A program made the translations under genes and the position numbers. The notes beneath the pieces were generated by a model that was given only the letters and a program-made list of their open reading frames with translations, was not told the origin of the DNA and searched no databases. From Babylonia areolata (Eukaryota > Mollusca > Gastropoda > Neogastropoda > Buccinidae), in contig NC_134883.1 in the NCBI RefSeq assembly GCF_041734735.1, forward strand, positions 17,242,747-17,306,746: a stretch of 64,000 nucleotides of DNA, written 5' to 3'. The stretch's first letter is position 1; each line of letters begins with the position of its first letter. Below are positions 60,051-64,000 of this stretch, in pieces.

Positions 60051-60328
60051 AAACTTCACCCCACAACACACCTGTGGCTGCTCCGTGGAGAGCTCCCGTC
60101 ACCCGGAACGGGTCTAGGGTGGGAGGGTGGTGGACTATGGACTATGATGAGGGGGCATGCTTGGCATTCGTCATTTACAAGACTGCCACTAATTGTGAGA
60201 ACGGTGACGCCTGTACAAGTTTCAGTGTGTTGTCATAATTTTATCTCCCTTCACCAATTCACGTAAACACCTAGTGCCAAGTATTTCAACTGCTTCACAT
60301 TGTTTAAATGCTATATTTTGGGTGGCAC

Positions 60329-60334
60329 AATAAA
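60329..60334 (+). terminator. Poly(A) signal of the protease gene
   Basis: AATAAA 279 bases after the protease stop codon, followed by a GT/T-rich stretch (TTTTGTCGGGTTTTTTTG). The only hexamer close downstream of the stop, so the likely transcript end. Confidence 0.75.
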
Positions 60335-60686
60335 ACATTTCGAAAACATTTTGTCGGGTTTTTTTGATTTTTTTTTCGTGTAGGTAGGTGAGGGGTGGGG
60401 GCTTGGGAGTGGTTATTTTTTCAATACTACGAACTGACTGTCCAAAACAAACTGTAATTATCAAAAACATCATAATTTCCTTTTAAATGCATGCAATGGA
60501 AGTAATTCTCCAGCAGTAATGTGTTGGAATAAACGTAAATAATAATGATAACCATAATAATGATAATGTGGAGGAGGGGGACGAGGATAACGAGAAGAAG
60601 AATGAAAAGGAGGTAGAATATGAAGAAGAATGGGGATCACTCTGTCCAGAAAGGGAGTTTTGGCGTTTTTAATAAAAGGTAACACA

Positions 60687-60734
<48 letters not shown>

Positions 60735-61599
60735 GAGAGAGAGAGAGAGAGAGAGAAGCATCCAAGTTCTCAATCACAAGCATAAAAGGAAGAACAAAAA
60801 CATGTCTTTACAAATAATGGATATCAAAGTACAAGCACGTAAGTGCCACATAAAACAAATTTTGGCCAAAACACATAACATGCTATACCATACAAGCGGA
60901 CGCATACACAAACGTACATATAATCACGCCCACCCACACGCAGCCCCATCCAAGATAAAGTGTTTAAGTATAAAAGTTCTGTTTTTATGACTTTTAAATT
61001 TTTTTTACATCGTTCAACATTTTACAAGTACAGTTCAAGTTTATTTTGCTTGTTCAATTGTTCTTGCAGCTATCAAACTTATTCTCCAGTATTCCAAAGA
61101 AAAAAAGCATGAATTATCGAAGTTAATGTTTGGCAAATTTCTTAGGAAAATAGCTTATGGAGTGGGGACATATGATATCGATTGGTGCCGATTTGTTTTC
61201 AGCTGCCATTGTGGTTCCGTGGTGAATCTCGTGACTGAAATTCATATTGCCAGGAAAATCATATTTCCCCGTGAAAGTTCAGCAAGAATTTTCCGATGGC
61301 GAACTTTCAGTTAGGAGTTTTCCCTGTGACATGTCAAGTTCACAATGAGAAGATTAGAGCTGGAAGCTGTCCTTGTTAAAAACATCTAGAAAAATTACTT
61401 CCACACATCGCGATTGAAAATGTCTACCTCACCAGCTCCATGTCTGTCGTTTCTAACAAATATTATGGAGGGGGAAAAGGCCCTCCTAAATTCATTAGTC
61501 TGTTCAGACGCATCTCTGCCCCTTTCCATGATGCATAGGAAGCCGAGAATATGAATTACACAAACACATCTTATCCCATTCTTTACAGACCTACGGTAT
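60335..61599. other. Intergenic stretch after the protease gene
   Basis: Contains (TA)n at about 60690-60730 joined to (GA)n at 60732-60756. No gene recognised. Confidence 0.55.
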
Positions 61600-61962
61600 T
61601 CTGGTGTACACGATACAGGAACGAAAAAGGTCTACTGACTTCCCGCCAACTCTGGTGTACACAATACAGGAAAGAAAAACGTCTATTGACTTCCCACCAA
61701 CTCTGGTGTACACGATACAGGAAAGTAAAACGTCTATTGACTTCCCACCAACTCTGGTGTACACAATACAGGAAAGTAAAACGTCTCTTGACTTCCCACC
61801 AACTCTGGTGTACACAATACAGGAAAGAAAAACGTCTATTGACTTCCCACCAACTCTGGTGTACACAATACAGGAAAGTAAAACGTCTATTGACTTCCCA
61901 CCAACTCTGGTGTACACGATACAGGAAAGAAAAACGTCTATTGACTTCCCACCAACTCTGCA
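61600..61962. repeat. 51-bp minisatellite, seven copies
   Basis: Unit CTCTGGTGTACACAATACAG, GAAAGTAAAACGTCTATTGA, CTTCCCACCAA. The period is 51, a multiple of three, so frames stay open on both strands (for example repeats of YTIQERKTSIDFPPTLV). The surroundings give no splice, signal peptide or poly(A) context, so I treat it as non-coding. Confidence 0.9.
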
Positions 61963-62476
61963 TTGCTCAGGGAACGCCTTCCTCCCAGTCCTACTTCCTT
62001 GGACTTGCGGAAAATTCTAAATTGTCACTGGACAACTTCCAAATAATTGCCACACGGCTTTTTACGGCTTCAGCTACGCTAGTTCACCACCAGTAAAATT
62101 ACGGCTCCGACAAACTGGACTTTCCCAAGGAAAATCTGAAAATCCCAGCACTTTGAATCAGTCATAATTAATCACGACTGGTGTTTGTGGCTGGCATGGT
62201 TATAATTTTTGGACTGATATTAGATTTTACCTTAACCATGGGTGTGACCGTTTTAGGTCTTCTGAAATTTAACTGATACTGAATGACATGATTCGATACT
62301 GCCTGAGAACTCGTCTTATTTACCCATCTGACTCGTCTCACATGGTGTGTCTTTTCTTACTGCTTGAATCTGCACTACTTTTTATTCTTTTTCTGAATAA
62401 AAGTTATGTAATCTAAACCAACCATTGTGTTGGCAAGTTTGAGTTTCTGCATGCATGCGTGCATTCGCGCACGCAC

Positions 62477-62521
<45 letters not shown>

Positions 62522-62577
62522 CGCGCCAGCGTGCGTGTGGTGTGTGTTTGTGTGCGCGCACGCGCACGATGCGTACA

Positions 62578-62632
<55 letters not shown>

Positions 62633-63747
62633 TGGACTCGGAGAGAGGGAGAGAGAGGGAGAGAGAGAGAGAAACAGTCGAACGACATTACCACTGAAAA
62701 ACACATATATCAATTTATTGAATGAGTAAAGGAACAGTAGCCGAATGCGTAAAACCCAGCGCGGAAACGAAAGACTGTGGAAGGAATCAACCACAGAGCG
62801 ACTGATAGAACGTAAAGAGACAAGAGACAAAGATACACACCAGTTGGAAGTTTCCAAACCTATATTTTATGAACGCGGCGGCCACATCATATTTTTTTTT
62901 TATGGAGAAGATACAGTGAAACACTGGCTGTAAAGCAATTTTCGAAATTCAGGAAACAAACATTATAAACTATTATATGAATATACATGAGCCGATTCTC
63001 TCTCACGCACGCACTTTTACAGGTGTTCGTATTCGCGCGCATGTGTTGGTTCTTCACTGCAGCGTCTGTACACAACAGTGATTGTCAGACAGAGTGTAAG
63101 CAGGTGTGTGAATGAATACGTGCACATGGCAATAACCGGGTACACAGTCGACAGGAAGGGAAAGAGCTTAACTTTCCTTCTGCCTCACACGTGCAGCCGA
63201 CACTGTGTCGGTACTGTTGTCACATCTGCACAACACTGTGAACCCTCCACCTCTGACGCACGTGAAATTTGATACCCCACGTGACCTTACGGTGCCGTTA
63301 CTTTTCAATCGGTATATTTGTTGACTCATTCTTCGTCCTACGATTTTTATAATTTTGTTTGTTTGTTTCTGATTATCATCATTGATGCTGATGGGGTGTA
63401 TACCTATGTTAGTACCTCCCTGTTGGCTGAACGCCATGTCAGCAAAATCACAATTTGACCACAATTTCTAAGGGCTGTCTGTGAGAAACGGGTCGAATAT
63501 TTATCTTGACAAAATACTTTATTTCTGGATACAAATACTTACCGTGCGTGTGTTTGTGTGTGTTGTGTGTGTGTGTGTCTGCGTGTGGTGTGTGTGTGTG
63601 TGTGGGGGGGGGTCTTTGTTTCTTTTTTTTTTCTCGGGGGTAGTGGGGTGTGGGGGGTTTTGATGGTTGAGGGTATTAACCCAAGCTTTCTGGCAATCAC
63701 ACACGCTTTCCCGCCACCGCTTTCCGGTTGGTTTCTTGTCGTTCACA
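61963..63747. other. Intergenic stretch with microsatellites
   Basis: (GT)n with (GC)n at about 62479-62525, (GT)n-(GA)n at 62581-62670, and TG-rich at 63545-63610. No gene recognised. Confidence 0.55.
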
Positions 63748-63862
63748 ACAAGGCCATGGGTTACACTGCTGATCAGGCATTTGCTTGGCAGAAGTGTAGC
63801 ATATTATTGATTTGTCCGAACGCAGTGACGCCTCCTTGAATAACTGAACTGACCTGAACTCA
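63748..63862 (+). mobile_element. 5'-truncated SINE (family A), 3' domain only
   Basis: AAGGCCATGGGTTACACTGC, CATTTGCTTGGCAGAAG, TTTGTCCGAACGCAGTGACG and CCTCCTTGAATAACTGAAC match the 3' domain seen at 40145 and 12260-12366. The tail is ACTGAACTGACCTGAACT. Head and body absent. Confidence 0.8.
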
Positions 63863-64000
63863 TAACTCAAATCTTGGAGTCAAATGTGAGGGAAACGGGA
63901 GAGAGAAAGAGAGAGAGGGAGAAACACAGAGAGAGAAGCGGACGACTGACGACTATCATGATGACAACGACAACGGGAATGACACTGACAATGACGCATT

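Overview
The window reads as animal nuclear DNA, most likely from a gastropod mollusc. Two intron-split genes have metazoan-type protein sequence, the introns are large, microsatellites are very abundant, and several tRNA-headed SINE families of a type I associate with molluscan genomes are scattered through it. The species cannot be fixed from the sequence.

Layout. From about 1 to 27 kb, on the + strand, lies a complete IMP dehydrogenase gene. It has 15 coding exons between 1064 and 23503; every junction keeps frame, and they encode a 514-residue protein with the catalytic Cys at residue 331. Its introns carry many tandem arrays and transposon copies, and its 3' flank carries inverted-repeat (MITE-like) elements and several AATAAA signals. 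From 27 to 41 kb I see no gene I can defend: it holds a 48-bp minisatellite (28.6-30.0 kb), two minus-strand SINEs and many simple repeats. From 41 to 46 kb lie two different LINE remnants on the minus strand, two LINE 3' ends, and a 1.1-kb satellite that appears to have grown out of the promoter head of a SINE. From 46 to 53.8 kb there are two inverted-repeat elements and a 29-bp minisatellite. From 53.8 to 60.4 kb lies a 16-copy 52-bp array followed by a two-exon gene for a secreted trypsin-fold protease related to PRSS23. From 60.4 to 64 kb there is a 51-bp minisatellite, simple repeats and a truncated SINE.

The two genes show no functional link. IMPDH is a cytosolic housekeeping enzyme of guanine nucleotide synthesis; the protease is predicted to be secreted.

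The most unusual signal is a recurring one. In this single IMPDH gene, tandem arrays repeatedly touch or copy splice junctions. Intron 2 repeats the exon 3 acceptor with a few exonic bases. Intron 13 repeats the exon 13 donor with 12 exonic bases. The last unit of the intron 9 array is itself the exon 10 acceptor. Intron 11 carries about 60 copies of a pyrimidine tract plus CAG/G. Intron 14 carries a dozen GAG/GTGAGG motifs, and intron 12 holds a partial copy of exon 12. The array upstream of the protease gene also ends in an acceptor-like motif. I infer that splice-site sequence has seeded repeat growth here, leaving decoy splice sites; this has not been tested.
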